Shown here piece by piece: positions 27,791 through 37,806 of a DNA stretch of 64,000 nucleotides. Source of the DNA: Flagellimonas yonaguniensis (GTDB lineage: Bacteria > Bacteroidota > Bacteroidia > Flavobacteriales > Flavobacteriaceae); contig NZ_JARFVB010000003.1 of assembly GCF_029193885.1 (NCBI RefSeq), forward strand, positions 248,001-312,000. Reading direction: 5' to 3'. Both the position numbers and the translations under genes were made by a program. The notes beneath the pieces are model-generated. The model was not told the DNA's origin and did no database searches. It saw nothing but the letters and a program-made list of their open reading frames with translations. Within the stretch, counting starts at the first letter, position 1, and every line of letters starts with the position of its first letter.

Positions 27791-29227
27791 TTATCTAACC
27801 AAAGAAAAGTGTCGTCGAACGGATTTGGCCACTAAAACACCATCATCTTCCCGCTCGTATTCCAAACGGAACCAATAATCCGAAGAAGGCATGTCCCTCC
27901 CATTAAAGGTACCGTCCCAACCAACATTCACATTGATCTGTTTTAACAACTTCCCAAAACGATCAAAAATATAAACCACTGGGTTCCCTAATTCCTCTAC
28001 ACCATAAACCGTCCAATTGTCGTGAAAACCATCACTATTGGGCGTAAAGAACTTTGGATACCCCACCACCAAAAACTCCTCGGGCTCGGATGTTCCACAA
28101 CCGTTCTTGTCATTGATGACCACCGTGTTTATCCCAGGAGGAACATCCCTAAAAACAGGGTCATCCTGAAACTCCCCACCATTGATGGCATATTCGTAAT
28201 TACCATCCCCTACGGGAACAATCTCCACATTGTATGGATCGGTCTGATCACTGTGCACCAAATCATCGATGACCCGAACTTCATCCAGCTCTGGAGTGCC
28301 GTAAAAAGTAATCAATACATCATCTGAAATGATTTGCCCCTGATTATTTTCAATCGAAACATAATATCTTCCTGAATCCGGACTCGAGACCGTATATTCC
28401 GTTACCCCTGTGGCCAACGGCTGATCTATTGTCCCATCATCATCCCAATCCACGGACCAAGTCACATTGGCAATGTTCGGACCAGCTGGCGAATTCAAAG
28501 CTGACAAAGTGATGTCCGGATCGCCTTCGCAAGCAACGATATCAAACCCTAAAAATTCATCTCTTAGCGTACAATCCAAGGCATTATCTTGATCTTCATC
28601 CACTGAAGAACCGGTAAAAGTCAACATAAAAGACTCTGCCTCATCATCAAAATTGGTGTTGTAGTTATTGATGTACAGATAGTAAATTTCCCCCTGCCGC
28701 ACATTCAACCATTCATCGTAAGTGTTCTGGCTTCCTTTTACAAAAGGCGCACCTTCACGACCATCAACTGGATTCACTCCTATTCCCGTAAAATTCGTCT
28801 CGTTGTACTCATAGTTGCACCGAATGGGCTGTGCTGTACCATTGCCCACTATGGTACAGAAATTTTCATTCGAAGTTTCATCAAAAGGTCCGTATAACGC
28901 AAAATCCCATTCTGAAGTAATTGGACTACCAGGGGTAACGGGCAATGCTTCAAGATCAAAACCAATTTGTCCATCCGTTCCAGCCCTAAACACATACCAC
29001 CCCGTGTTGTTCTCAATATTGGCAGAACTCACACTTCCTTTTTCCAAACAGCCTGTTTGGGTAATGACCTCTGGGTCAAAATCATCGATATCACCACTTC
29101 CATCGGTGGTGCCCATAATGGGGCCATCGGCACAAACAGGTATGGCTGTCCTACAATCCGGGGAGTTTTGTGCGCTTACTATTTGTAATAGAAAGAGACA
29201 ACAGATAGCGCTGAATAGAGCTCTCAT
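27791..29227 (-). CDS. Secreted protein with T9SS type B sorting domain (paralogue 2)
   Basis: This 478-residue protein has a signal peptide (MRALFSAICCLFLLQIVSAQ). Its N-terminal region (about 20-190) is shared with the next gene: CRTAIPVCADGPI, NTGWYVFRAG, and a putative carbohydrate- or Ca-binding beta domain. Ig/PKD-like repeats follow. The C-terminal domain (about 390-478: FFTPNSDGFHDNWTVYG, VYIFDRFGKLLKQI, GWDGTFNGRDMPSSDYWF) is the type B sorting signal recognised by the type IX secretion system. It is therefore exported and probably attached to the cell surface. The adhesin-like role is inferred. Confidence 0.88.
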   Translation of the reverse strand: MRALFSAICCLFLLQIVSAQNSPDCRTAIPVCADGPIMGTTDGSGDIDDFDPEVITQTGCLEKGSVSSANIENNTGWYVFRAGTDGQIGFDLEALPVTPGSPITSEWDFALYGPFDETSNENFCTIVGNGTAQPIRCNYEYNETNFTGIGVNPVDGREGAPFVKGSQNTYDEWLNVRQGEIYYLYINNYNTNFDDEAESFMLTFTGSSVDEDQDNALDCTLRDEFLGFDIVACEGDPDITLSALNSPAGPNIANVTWSVDWDDDGTIDQPLATGVTEYTVSSPDSGRYYVSIENNQGQIISDDVLITFYGTPELDEVRVIDDLVHSDQTDPYNVEIVPVGDGNYEYAINGGEFQDDPVFRDVPPGINTVVINDKNGCGTSEPEEFLVVGYPKFFTPNSDGFHDNWTVYGVEELGNPVVYIFDRFGKLLKQINVNVGWDGTFNGRDMPSSDYWFRLEYEREDDGVLVAKSVRRHFSLVR

Positions 29228-29340
29228 AGAGTTTTGGGGCTAATGATTATGCTACTTACATCCCCTATAACTCTTTGTAATACCCTTTTAGTATATGTTT
29301 ATCGAAGAAATTTGCAGTTAATCGACAAACGGCCAATTTA

Positions 29341-31143
29341 TTATCGTCGCAATGAAAAATGGCTTTGTAAATACTTGGCATACGTCCGGTTGCCATCATC
29401 ATCAACATAGGATAGTTTGAACCAATAATCGGTGGATGGCAATGGCTTGCCCTGAAAGCTTCCGTCCCAACCTGCATCAAACTCGTTCATCTGCTTGATG
29501 AGTTTACCATAACGATCATAAATGGTTACAATGGGTGAATTCAAGGTCGAAAGCCCATCAACCTGCCAAGTTTCATTCATTACATCGCCATTTGGTGAGA
29601 AAATGGCCAAATATCCAACCACAACAATGTCCTCTTCGACCACACCACACCCGTAGGGATCTCTCATACTTACCGTATGCACTCCCGGAGGGACACCTTC
29701 AAAAACATTGCTCGTTTGAAAATCCACCCCATCCAAGCTAAACTCATACATGCCATGGCTTTCCGTATTGATGGTCACTGTATTGTTGACGCTCATATCA
29801 TCAATATCGACACTTGAAATCTGGGGCATATTGGAAATTTCCACTGATACCGTCCTACTGGCCTCGCAAGTCATCCCATTAGATTGATGGGTTACCGTCA
29901 ATGTATATTCACCCGCTTCCGTAACCATAATGGAAGGTGTTTGTGCCCCTGTGCTCCATTGATAGGTATAATGTGGGTTGGACTGCATCTCACCAATTTC
30001 CAAACTCCCTGCAGCTTCACAAAAAACCACTTGTCCGTCAAAACTCAAAACAGGGGTTTCAATAGCGTTCAGCACAAAGCTTTGGGATGCATCATAACAA
30101 TCGGGATTGGCCAGAGAAGTCGTCCTAACATATATGGTTTCCGAACCCACTGCCAATACATATAGCTTTTCCAACGGATGAATCCCTGCATCCGCATCGG
30201 TTTGTGAACTATGGTAGCTGACCACAAAATCATCAGGATCCATACCATTTAGTGCCTCGGTGTTTTTACCGTTCAAATCAAAAGCCATATCATCCTCATA
30301 GCATAAGATCTCATCCGTAAGCACACCTGTAATCGGCACTTCATTGAACCCTACTTGCACATCACTTACAATGTTTCCGACAGATGTGGTAACCACCACA
30401 CGATACTGCCCTGTATTTTGAACATTATGCGTAGCACCATTGGCACCGGCAATCAGTTGATATCCACTTCCCGTATCGCTATACCACTCATAATTGATGG
30501 TCCCAGAACTAGTGGCATCCAAAACCACATTATCGCCTTCACAAGCGGCAATGGGCGGACCCAATAAATTACTGACAATGGAACAATCCAAAGCACTATT
30601 GGGATGATCCACCCAAATATTTCCCGTAAACTGAATGGAAAATCCAGAATTTACATTGCTGAAATTATTGATGAAGAGGTAGTAATCCTCCCCGGCTTCC
30701 ACTTGGAGCCAATCCTCGTAGTGCACCGAATCCCCTTCGCCCGTAGGGTCTTCCCCTACCCCAATGAAACTGGTGTTCTCACTATTATCAAAAAAGTTAC
30801 AACGGACAGGTTCCCCTAAATCGTTGCAATCACTTGCACGATACAGCGCAAAATCCCAATCCTCATTACTGTTATGCCCAATATTGAACCCCAATTGCCC
30901 TGCTTGGGCTGTTCTAAATCGATACCAGGCCGAATTGGATTCTATGGCGCCCGTAGTGGTCTGCTCCAAACATCCACTGGACGCAGCTCCATAAAAATCA
31001 TCAGCGCCAAAACCATTGGTACCGCCATTTATGGGCGTATTGCTACAAATGGGAATTGCATCCACACAATCTTGTACAACCTGCGCTTGCGCAGCCTGCC
31101 AAAACAATAGTATTAATAAGGTCTTTAAAAAGAGTTTAAACAT
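29341..31143 (-). CDS. Secreted protein with T9SS type B sorting domain (paralogue 1)
   Basis: This is a 600-residue, longer paralogue of its neighbour. After the signal (MFKLFLKTLLILLFWQAAQAQ) comes the shared N-terminal domain (DCVDAIPICSNTPINGG, NSAWYRFRTAQAGQLGF). Two or three Ig-like units follow (NYEWYSDTGSGYQLIAG; YTYQWSTGAQTPSIMVTEAG). The type B sorting domain (IFSPNGDVMNETWQVDG, VTIYDRYGKLIKQM, GWDGSFQGKPLPSTDYWF) ends the chain. It lies 113 bp upstream of paralogue 2. Repeats of the Ig type and the sorting domain point to a surface adhesin or gliding accessory; no enzyme domain is seen. Confidence 0.88.
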   Translation of the reverse strand: MFKLFLKTLLILLFWQAAQAQVVQDCVDAIPICSNTPINGGTNGFGADDFYGAASSGCLEQTTTGAIESNSAWYRFRTAQAGQLGFNIGHNSNEDWDFALYRASDCNDLGEPVRCNFFDNSENTSFIGVGEDPTGEGDSVHYEDWLQVEAGEDYYLFINNFSNVNSGFSIQFTGNIWVDHPNSALDCSIVSNLLGPPIAACEGDNVVLDATSSGTINYEWYSDTGSGYQLIAGANGATHNVQNTGQYRVVVTTSVGNIVSDVQVGFNEVPITGVLTDEILCYEDDMAFDLNGKNTEALNGMDPDDFVVSYHSSQTDADAGIHPLEKLYVLAVGSETIYVRTTSLANPDCYDASQSFVLNAIETPVLSFDGQVVFCEAAGSLEIGEMQSNPHYTYQWSTGAQTPSIMVTEAGEYTLTVTHQSNGMTCEASRTVSVEISNMPQISSVDIDDMSVNNTVTINTESHGMYEFSLDGVDFQTSNVFEGVPPGVHTVSMRDPYGCGVVEEDIVVVGYLAIFSPNGDVMNETWQVDGLSTLNSPIVTIYDRYGKLIKQMNEFDAGWDGSFQGKPLPSTDYWFKLSYVDDDGNRTYAKYLQSHFSLRR

Positions 31144-31167
31144 AAAAGACTGTAGGTTTGGGCATTA

Positions 31168-31196
31168 TAAAAGTACCGTGGCATTGGCCTTAACAA
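31168..31196 (-). promoter_or_regulatory. Promoter of the T9SS protein gene
   Basis: On the minus strand TTG is followed after 18 bp by TACTTTTA, close to the TTG-N19-TAnnTTTG consensus, 24 bp upstream of the start codon. Confidence 0.5.
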
Positions 31197-31249
31197 TAAT
31201 TTATGTTGTCAAACCTCCGATACCAGATGTTAAATCGGTCATTAATGTA

Positions 31250-31257
31250 TATCTTTG
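31250..31257 (+). promoter_or_regulatory. -7 promoter element TATCTTTG for folE
   Basis: An exact TAnnTTTG match, 19 bp before the folE ATG. The -33 position holds only a weak TGT, so the start site is a prediction. Confidence 0.5.
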
Positions 31258-31276
31258 CTCTCCTTAAGCAGTAGCT

Positions 31277-31960
31277 ATGAAACTTGAACAGACTTTGGAA
31301 GAGCAATACGAAGAAAGAGGAAACGACCACGTTGGGTCTTCATCCACGGATACTCCAATGAGGGAGGATGCTTTCGTATTGAGTGATGAAGAAAAAATCG
31401 AAAGAATACAAAAAAGCGTCAGGGAAATAATGCTTACCCTTGGTCTTGATTTGGATGATGATAGTTTAAAAGGCACACCTAAACGAGTGGCCAAAATGTA
31501 TGTACAGGAAATCTTTGGAGGATTGCATCCTGACAGAAAGCCAAAATCATCAACTTTTGACAATAAGTACAAGTATGGTGAAATGTTGGTCGAGAAAAAC
31601 ATTGTGGTCTACTCCACTTGTGAACACCATTTACTCCCTATTGTTGGGCGGGCGCATATCGCCTATATTTCAAACGGAACAGTCGTTGGTCTTTCCAAAA
31701 TGAACCGTGTTGTGGATTATTTTGCAAAACGGCCCCAAGTACAAGAGCGTTTGAACATCCAAATTGTAAAAGAACTCCAAAAAGTATTGGGCACAGAAGA
31801 TGTTGCCTGTGTGATTGATGCAAAGCACCTTTGTGTTAATTCCAGGGGAATACGCGACATTGAAAGTAGCACGGTAACCGCCGAATACGGCGGTAAGTTC
31901 AAAGATGAAGGAGTACGAAGAGAGTTTTTGGACTACATCAACTTGGATACCGAATTTTAA
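31277..31960 (+). CDS. folE: GTP cyclohydrolase I
   Basis: This 227-residue enzyme converts GTP to dihydroneopterin triphosphate, the first step of folate/pterin synthesis. The zinc site is in YSTCEHHLLPIVGRAHIAYI, with the second cysteine in VACVIDAKHLCVNSRGI. LSKMNRVVDYFAKRPQVQE is the conserved substrate region. An acidic N-terminal tail of about 40 residues precedes the catalytic domain. It leads the folE-cysS pair (15 bp gap), a frequent arrangement in this family. folP lies about 20 kb away in the window. Confidence 0.97.
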   Translation: MKLEQTLEEQYEERGNDHVGSSSTDTPMREDAFVLSDEEKIERIQKSVREIMLTLGLDLDDDSLKGTPKRVAKMYVQEIFGGLHPDRKPKSSTFDNKYKYGEMLVEKNIVVYSTCEHHLLPIVGRAHIAYISNGTVVGLSKMNRVVDYFAKRPQVQERLNIQIVKELQKVLGTEDVACVIDAKHLCVNSRGIRDIESSTVTAEYGGKFKDEGVRREFLDYINLDTEF

Positions 31961-31975
31961 ACACCGACTGTTTAA

Positions 31976-33457
31976 ATGCAATTGTATAAAGACCAAACCT
32001 TAAGAATCCATAATTCACTTACTGGAAAAAAAGATGTATTCGAACCCATAAACGAAGGTCACGTAGGCATGTACGTCTGCGGCCCCACCGTTTACAGCAA
32101 CGTACACTTGGGGAACTGCCGCACGTTTATGTCTTTTGATATGATTTTCCGATACTTCAAACATTTGGGGTACAAAGTGCGCTACGTCCGTAACATTACA
32201 GATGCTGGACACTTGGAAAACGATGCCGACGAAGGGGAGGATAAAATTGCTAAAAAGGCCAAACTGGAGCAGATCGAGCCGATGGAGGTGGTACAGCGTT
32301 ACACGGTGGACTTCCACAACACCTTGCAACAATTCAACCTTTTGCCCCCAAGTATCGAACCTACGGCCACTGGTCATATTATAGAACAAATAGAGATCAT
32401 CAAGGAAATCCTTGAAAAAGGATTGGCCTACGAGGCTAACGGTTCTGTTTATTTTGATGTGGTCAAGTTCAATGAAGACCACGATTACGGAAAGTTAAGC
32501 GGTAGAAAGTTGGAAGATATGATCACCAACACCCGTGAGCTTACCGCACAGGACGAAAAAAGAAACCCACAGGATTTCGCTCTTTGGAAAAAAGCGGAAC
32601 CCCAGCACATTATGCGTTGGCCATCCCCTTGGGGGGACGGTTTCCCTGGATGGCACTTGGAATGTACTGCCATGAGCACCAAATATTTGGGCGAGACCTT
32701 TGATATTCACGGCGGAGGAATGGACTTGAAATTCCCCCACCACGAGTGCGAAATTGCCCAAGCAGAGGCCAGCACAGGAAAATCTCCGGTAAATTACTGG
32801 ATGCATGCCAATATGCTGACCCTCAATGGTAGAAAAATGTCCAAATCCACGGACAACAATATCTATCCTGCAGAGATTTTTAGCGGCGACAACAGTATTT
32901 TGAGCAAGCCCTATACCCCAGCAGTAGTCCGTTTTTTTATGATGCAGGCCCACTACACCAGTATTTTGGATCTTAGTGATGAAGCCTTGCAAGCATCCGA
33001 AAAAGGATATAACCGTTTGATGGATGCCCTAGATAGCATCGATAAATTGAAAACAGGCGATAAATCAGATTTTGATGTGGCTGTCTGGAAGCAAAAATGC
33101 TACGATGCCATGAACGATGACTTCAATACGCCGATTTTGATTGCGCAATTGTTCGAGGCCGTAAAACACATCAACTTGATCAAAGAGGATAAAGAAACCA
33201 TATCCACGGAAGATAAAGAGGATCTGGCAAGTTCACTCAAAGCCTTTGTTTATGATGTGCTTGGCATTGAAAATCAGTCCATGACCAAAGATGATTCCAA
33301 TACACTCAATGGAGTGATGGAATTATTGATCGATATCAGAAACGAAGCCCGCGCCAAAAAGGATTTTGCCACTTCTGACAAGATCAGAGATCAATTGGTT
33401 GAATTGGGCATTCAGATTAAAGATGGAAAGGACGGAACTACCTTCAGCGTAAACTAG
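31976..33457 (+). CDS. cysS: Cysteinyl-tRNA synthetase
   Basis: This 493-residue class I synthetase has a zinc-binding and HIGH-type region ([19 protein letters not shown]), the zinc ligands of [10 protein letters not shown] and HHECEIAQ, the KMSKS loop as [11 protein letters not shown], and the C-terminal DALR helix bundle ([20 protein letters not shown]). It charges tRNA-Cys in the cytoplasm. It shares its stop codon bases with the convergent AraC-type gene: the tetranucleotide CTAG at 33454-33457 provides TAG on both strands. Confidence 0.97.
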   Translation: MQLYKDQTLRIHNSLTGKKDVFEPINEGHVGMYVCGPTVYSNVHLGNCRTFMSFDMIFRYFKHLGYKVRYVRNITDAGHLENDADEGEDKIAKKAKLEQIEPMEVVQRYTVDFHNTLQQFNLLPPSIEPTATGHIIEQIEIIKEILEKGLAYEANGSVYFDVVKFNEDHDYGKLSGRKLEDMITNTRELTAQDEKRNPQDFALWKKAEPQHIMRWPSPWGDGFPGWHLECTAMSTKYLGETFDIHGGGMDLKFPHHECEIAQAEASTGKSPVNYWMHANMLTLNGRKMSKSTDNNIYPAEIFSGDNSILSKPYTPAVVRFFMMQAHYTSILDLSDEALQASEKGYNRLMDALDSIDKLKTGDKSDFDVAVWKQKCYDAMNDDFNTPILIAQLFEAVKHINLIKEDKETISTEDKEDLASSLKAFVYDVLGIENQSMTKDDSNTLNGVMELLIDIRNEARAKKDFATSDKIRDQLVELGIQIKDGKDGTTFSVN

Positions 33458-34362
33458 TGCTTCACAAATTTTGATTGGTACTGCCCTGGCGAAACGTGAA
33501 TTTTTCGCTTGAACAAACGGTTAAAATAAGAACGGTTTTCAAATCCACATTCCAAATAAATCTCCTTTATTTTCCTATCTGGATCTTTTAATAGGTTGAT
33601 GGCCATTTTTATGCGTTCGCTATTGATGTAGTCAATCGGTGTTACCCCCAATTCTTCCTTAAAAGTCTTGTGAAAGTGCGATTCACTCATACAGGCTTTC
33701 TTACTCAAATCACTGACGGACAGGGGTTCGTGCAAATGCCGGTTAATATATTCGATTACGTAGGCCAACCTATTGTTTGAACTTAATTTGGACGCGTTTT
33801 GGGTATATTTTTCACGTGTATTGCCCTGCAAAATGCGAATAATCAACTCTTGGAGCATATTATCCACAAAATAGTCCTTGGACGGATGGTTTTCCGTGAA
33901 CAAGTACAACAATCGCTGGATGATGCCATAAATACTGGCATCGTTTGTAAAGTGGTAGTTGTAATCCATCAAAGCCCATTCGGTTCCATCGTGTTTGGGC
34001 ATTACTTCGTTCATCAAATTAATGACCTTATTGATTTTTTCATCGGAAATGGCCATGGCCAGGCAACGTGTCGGATTGCCTTCGTTAGCTTCAGGAAAAT
34101 CAATGCACATAACTTCGTTGGAAGGAAGTATCAAAGATTCACCTGGAAGAAAATTAAATGATTTCTTATCCCTTAGATGCATCACTTTTTTACCGATCAG
34201 CATAGAGGCCAGCACAGGTTGGTCAAACTGGAGGAGCACTTTTTCAGCCTGTAAATGCGTCTCAAAAACATGCATCGAGGCGTTATTCAGCGTATATGAT
34301 GTTTGGTTCTCAACCAAATGCTCAAGTTTTCTTTCCTTAAAGAATCGTTCTGGCAGCTGCAT
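33454..34362 (-). CDS. AraC-family transcriptional regulator
   Basis: This 302-residue protein has an N-terminal cupin-like sensing domain of the AraC_N type (about 25-150, [35 protein letters not shown]) and a C-terminal pair of helix-turn-helices (about 195-295, [40 protein letters not shown]). It is divergent from the aldehyde dehydrogenase gene with 212 bp between starts, so it probably activates that operon in response to an aldehyde or alcohol. That is inference from layout. Confidence 0.92.
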   Translation of the reverse strand: MQLPERFFKERKLEHLVENQTSYTLNNASMHVFETHLQAEKVLLQFDQPVLASMLIGKKVMHLRDKKSFNFLPGESLILPSNEVMCIDFPEANEGNPTRCLAMAISDEKINKVINLMNEVMPKHDGTEWALMDYNYHFTNDASIYGIIQRLLYLFTENHPSKDYFVDNMLQELIIRILQGNTREKYTQNASKLSSNNRLAYVIEYINRHLHEPLSVSDLSKKACMSESHFHKTFKEELGVTPIDYINSERIKMAINLLKDPDRKIKEIYLECGFENRSYFNRLFKRKIHVSPGQYQSKFVKH

Positions 34363-34527
34363 ATAAAATATCTACTCCTTAATTTATTATATAAATACCT
34401 ACTAAATATAAAAAATATGACATGATATTTTGTTAAAAATATAAAAACAAAGAGAATTGGTCATATCTTTAATAGAATTCGTCAGATGCTAGGGATTCAA
34501 AATCAATACTTTTAGAATCAGTCACTT

Positions 34528-34542
34528 GGACAAAGGTTGTCC
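34528..34542. promoter_or_regulatory. Inverted repeat GGACAA-AGG-TTGTCC upstream of aldehyde dehydrogenase
   Basis: A perfect 6-bp inverted repeat with a 3-bp spacer lies in the AraC/aldehyde dehydrogenase intergenic region, 32 bp before the ATG at 34575. TACTTTTA just upstream (34507-34514) is a possible -7 element. It may be an operator or a short leader hairpin. Confidence 0.4.
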
Positions 34543-34574
34543 GACACATAAAATTAACTTTAACAACGAATATT

Positions 34575-36098
34575 ATGAGCAATGTACAAACTACTGAGCG
34601 CAGTATTTTGGAAAAACCAAAATTCAAAGATCAGTATGAAAATTACATCGGTGGAAAATGGACCCCACCGACCAAGGGAGAATATTTTGACAATATTTCA
34701 CCCGTTGATGGAAATGCATTTACCAAAATTGCACGATCAACAGCAGAGGATGTGGACAAGGCCATTGATGCAGCTTGGGCCGCCGCACCTGAATGGAACA
34801 ATTCATCAGCGACCTTCCGAAGCAACTTATTATTAAAGATTGCTGATGTCATGGAAAATAACCTGGAAGTTTTGGCCCGTGCCGAAACATGGGACAACGG
34901 TAAAGCCTTACGGGAAACCCGTGCCGCAGATATGCCATTGGCCATTGATCACTTTAGGTATTTTGCAGGAGTAATCCGTGCGGAAGAAGGTTCCGTAAGC
35001 GAATTGGACAGCAACACGGTTTCCATGAACGTTATGGAGCCACTTGGCGTGGTAGGTCAAATCATCCCTTGGAACTTCCCTATTTTGATGGCCGCTTGGA
35101 AATTGGCCCCCGCTTTGGCCGCAGGTAACTGTGTGGTGCTCAAGCCTGCAGAGCAGACCCCTGTGGGAATCCTGATCCTTATGGAACTCATCGAGGATAT
35201 TCTACCAGCAGGTGTGCTCAACATAGTCAACGGATTTGGTTTGGAAGCAGGGAAACCATTGGCTTCCAGTTCACGAATCAAAAAAATCGCCTTCACGGGA
35301 GAGACCACCACAGGACAATTGATCATGCAATATGCTTCCAAGAACATCATTCCTGTGACCTTGGAATTGGGCGGTAAATCCCCTAACGTTTTCTTCGAAA
35401 GCATTATGGATGCGGATGATGAATTCTTCGATAAATGTTTGGAAGGTGCGGTTATGTTTGCCTTGAACCAAGGCGAAGTCTGTACTTGCCCATCCAGAAT
35501 ATTGGTTCAGGAAAGCATTTATGACAAGTTCATTGAGCGTGTTGTGGAGCGCACCAAAGCCATCAAACTGGGACATCCATTAGACCCAACCACCATGATG
35601 GGCGCCCAAGCATCCAATGATCAGTACGAGAAAATCCTGAACTATATCCAAATAGGAAAAGAGGAAGGGTGCGAGGTTCTTGCAGGAGGTGAAGCTGCCT
35701 ACAATGAAGGCCTGGAAGGTGGATACTATATTCAACCCACCATTTTGAAAGGAAACAATAAGATGCGTGTGTTCCAAGAAGAAATTTTTGGACCGGTTGT
35801 CTGCGTTACTACCTTTAAAGATGAAGCCGAAGCCTTGGAAATCGCCAATGACACCCTGTATGGATTGGGTGCTGGGGTTTGGACACGCGACATGCACCAA
35901 GCGTATAAAATTTCGAGACAGATAGAAGCAGGTAGAGTTTGGGTAAACTGCTATCACAACTATCCAGCCCATGCACCATTTGGCGGGTATAAAAAGTCAG
36001 GTATTGGAAGAGAAAATCACAAAATGATGCTCAGCCATTATACACAGACCAAAAACATGCTGATTTCTTACGACAAGAACAAATTGGGCTTTTTCTAG
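34575..36098 (+). CDS. NAD-dependent aldehyde dehydrogenase (acetaldehyde dehydrogenase-like)
   Basis: This 507-residue enzyme has all core motifs of the aldehyde dehydrogenase superfamily: [19 protein letters not shown] with the NAD-site residues, [22 protein letters not shown], the general base in [11 protein letters not shown], the catalytic cysteine in [11 protein letters not shown], and [10 protein letters not shown]. It oxidises aldehydes to acids; this subgroup often acts on acetaldehyde in alcohol or ethanolamine use. The DUF779 gene begins one base after its stop, a widespread pairing, and the AraC-type regulator is divergent. The exact substrate is unproven. Confidence 0.95.
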   Translation: MSNVQTTERSILEKPKFKDQYENYIGGKWTPPTKGEYFDNISPVDGNAFTKIARSTAEDVDKAIDAAWAAAPEWNNSSATFRSNLLLKIADVMENNLEVLARAETWDNGKALRETRAADMPLAIDHFRYFAGVIRAEEGSVSELDSNTVSMNVMEPLGVVGQIIPWNFPILMAAWKLAPALAAGNCVVLKPAEQTPVGILILMELIEDILPAGVLNIVNGFGLEAGKPLASSSRIKKIAFTGETTTGQLIMQYASKNIIPVTLELGGKSPNVFFESIMDADDEFFDKCLEGAVMFALNQGEVCTCPSRILVQESIYDKFIERVVERTKAIKLGHPLDPTTMMGAQASNDQYEKILNYIQIGKEEGCEVLAGGEAAYNEGLEGGYYIQPTILKGNNKMRVFQEEIFGPVVCVTTFKDEAEALEIANDTLYGLGAGVWTRDMHQAYKISRQIEAGRVWVNCYHNYPAHAPFGGYKKSGIGRENHKMMLSHYTQTKNMLISYDKNKLGFF

Positions 36099-36099
36099 G

Positions 36100-36486
36100 A
36101 TGGAAAAATTGATAAAACGTGTAATGGTTTCGGACAATGCCATAAAAATCATTGACCAATTAAGGGAACGCCATGGCGAATTGATGTTTCATCAAAGTGG
36201 AGGCTGTTGTGATGGCTCCTCCCCCATGTGCTTCCCAAAAGGTGAGTTGATGCTCAATGAGAACGATGTGAAATTGGGCACCATCCATGGATGTGATTTT
36301 TTTATGAGCAAGGACCAGTTCGAATACTGGAAACACACACAGCTTACGGTCGATGTGACTACGGGACGTGGTGCCAGTTTTAGTCTGGAAATTCCGTTGG
36401 GACTACGTTTTGTCATCAAGTCGCGATTGTACACGGACGAGGAACGTGAACATTTGGAGGCCGTGCAGCCCGCTGAAGAAGTTTAA
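36100..36486 (+). CDS. DUF779 protein, partner of aldehyde dehydrogenase
   Basis: This 128-residue protein has the DUF779 block LMFHQSGGCCDGSSPMCF, with a cysteine cluster that may bind metal, then VKLGTIHGCDFFMSKDQFEYW. The family is nearly always encoded directly after acetaldehyde-type dehydrogenases, and here only one base separates the two. No biochemical function is established for it. A terminator follows at once, closing a two-gene operon. Confidence 0.92.
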   Translation: MEKLIKRVMVSDNAIKIIDQLRERHGELMFHQSGGCCDGSSPMCFPKGELMLNENDVKLGTIHGCDFFMSKDQFEYWKHTQLTVDVTTGRGASFSLEIPLGLRFVIKSRLYTDEEREHLEAVQPAEEV

Positions 36487-36489
36487 CCC

Positions 36490-36515
36490 AAGCCCCGACA
36501 AATTCGGGGCTTTTT
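36490..36515 (+). terminator. Rho-independent terminator after the DUF779 gene
   Basis: The perfect stem AAGCCCCGA / TCGGGGCTT with CAAAT loop is followed by T residues, just after the stop at 36486. Confidence 0.9.
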
Positions 36516-36549
36516 CATACCTTGTTCTTTGTTTCACACCATAGACAAC

Positions 36550-36771
36550 ATGAAGAAAATTTTGATAGCGCCATTTGTTTTGTTGGTAAGATTTTACCAG
36601 CTTTTTATATCCCCTATGTTTCCCTCCACATGTCGCTATTCCCCCACTTGCTCGCAATACACCTTGGAAGCTTTAAAAAAGCACGGACTCTTTAAAGGAG
36701 GATGGCTATCCATCAAGCGTATCGTCAGCTGTAACCCCTGGGGAGGAAGCGGTTATGACCCTGTTCCCTGA
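36550..36771 (+). CDS. yidD: Membrane protein insertion efficiency factor YidD
   Basis: This is a 73-residue protein from ATG at 36550 ([20 protein letters not shown]). An upstream in-frame start would add MFHTIDN but gives a poorer match to the family. The signature [22 protein letters not shown] and [21 protein letters not shown] is complete, with its conserved cysteines. YidD is a peripheral inner-membrane protein that aids YidC-dependent insertion. In many bacteria it neighbours yidC; here it precedes lgt, another envelope biogenesis gene. Confidence 0.94.
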   Translation: MKKILIAPFVLLVRFYQLFISPMFPSTCRYSPTCSQYTLEALKKHGLFKGGWLSIKRIVSCNPWGGSGYDPVP

Positions 36772-36839
36772 AAAATTGAACTTTAATTAACATCCTGCAA
36801 CCGTTCAAAGTCGTTATATTAGTCCCAAAATTTATTTAA

Positions 36840-37802
36840 ATGTACTTTCTAGGATTTGACTGGAACCCCGAAGGAACCCTCTTTAAACTGGGTTTTTTAC
36901 AAATAAAATATTACAATCTACTATGGATAGCAGCCTTTGTACTTGGCTGGTTCATCATGAAGAAAATCTTCCTGAATGAAAAGAAATCCATGGAAAAACT
37001 GGATTCCCTATTCATTTACACCGTGGTTTCCATTATGCTCGGAGCACGTTTGGGACATGTGTTCTTTTATGATTGGGACTACTACAAGGATCATTTGGCC
37101 GAAATCCTCCTGCCCATTCGCGAAAGTGCCGACAGCTCTCTTTTTGGTATCATCAATGGGTATGAGTTTACCGGTTTCACGGGCTTGGCCAGCCACGGAG
37201 CCACCATAGCGGCCATCATCGGCATTTGGTTGTACACCCGTAAATGGAAGGACATCAAAATGCTGTGGTTATTGGACAGGTTAGTTGTTCCTTCAGCCAT
37301 TGGAGCAGCTTTTGTAAGATTCGGGAATTTTTTCAACTCCGAAATCAATGGAAAAGTAGTGGACAAATCTTATTTTTTGGCCACACGATTTATTCGCGAT
37401 TCGGACGACATGCCCGCCTATCAGGCCATGGCTCTTACCAAGGAACAAACCCCGAACGCTGCCTACAAGGCCATTCAACACAATCCGGAATTCTCCGAAA
37501 TACTACAATCCATTCCCTACCGCCATCCCGCACAACTGTATGAAGCGATTTGCTATATATTCGTGTTCATTGCCCTATATCTCATATACTGGAAAACGGA
37601 TTGGAAAGATAAACCAGGCTTTCTTTTTGGATTGTTCATGGCACTCTTGTTCTTGGTTCGATTTTTTGTCGAATTCTACAAAAAGAGCCAAGGTGGATTC
37701 GAAGAGGCTTTGGGAGTGCTCTCCACAGGGCAGTGGCTCAGTGTTCCCATGATAGCTATCGGAATATATTTTATGGTAAAACCTGCACCCGTTGAACTGT
37801 AA
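36840..37802 (+). CDS. lgt: Prolipoprotein diacylglyceryl transferase
   Basis: This 320-residue inner-membrane enzyme moves diacylglycerol from phosphatidylglycerol to the lipobox cysteine of prolipoproteins. It has seven or so hydrophobic helices. The Lgt signature is visible in RFGNFFNSEINGKV, preceded by GLASHGATIAAI, with HPAQLYEAICYIFVF and FLVRFFVEFYK further on. Many lipoproteins in this window depend on this step. It leads a run with the DUF192 lipoprotein, GNAT and ABC ATPase genes. Confidence 0.96.
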   Translation: MYFLGFDWNPEGTLFKLGFLQIKYYNLLWIAAFVLGWFIMKKIFLNEKKSMEKLDSLFIYTVVSIMLGARLGHVFFYDWDYYKDHLAEILLPIRESADSSLFGIINGYEFTGFTGLASHGATIAAIIGIWLYTRKWKDIKMLWLLDRLVVPSAIGAAFVRFGNFFNSEINGKVVDKSYFLATRFIRDSDDMPAYQAMALTKEQTPNAAYKAIQHNPEFSEILQSIPYRHPAQLYEAICYIFVFIALYLIYWKTDWKDKPGFLFGLFMALLFLVRFFVEFYKKSQGGFEEALGVLSTGQWLSVPMIAIGIYFMVKPAPVEL

Positions 37803-37806
37803 TGGC

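Noticed and set aside
34464..34471. TATCTTTA as the aldehyde dehydrogenase promoter
   Set aside because: The nearest TTG is 31 bp upstream, too far for the TTG-N19 spacing, and the start codon is more than 100 bp away; TACTTTTA at 34507 is the better candidate.
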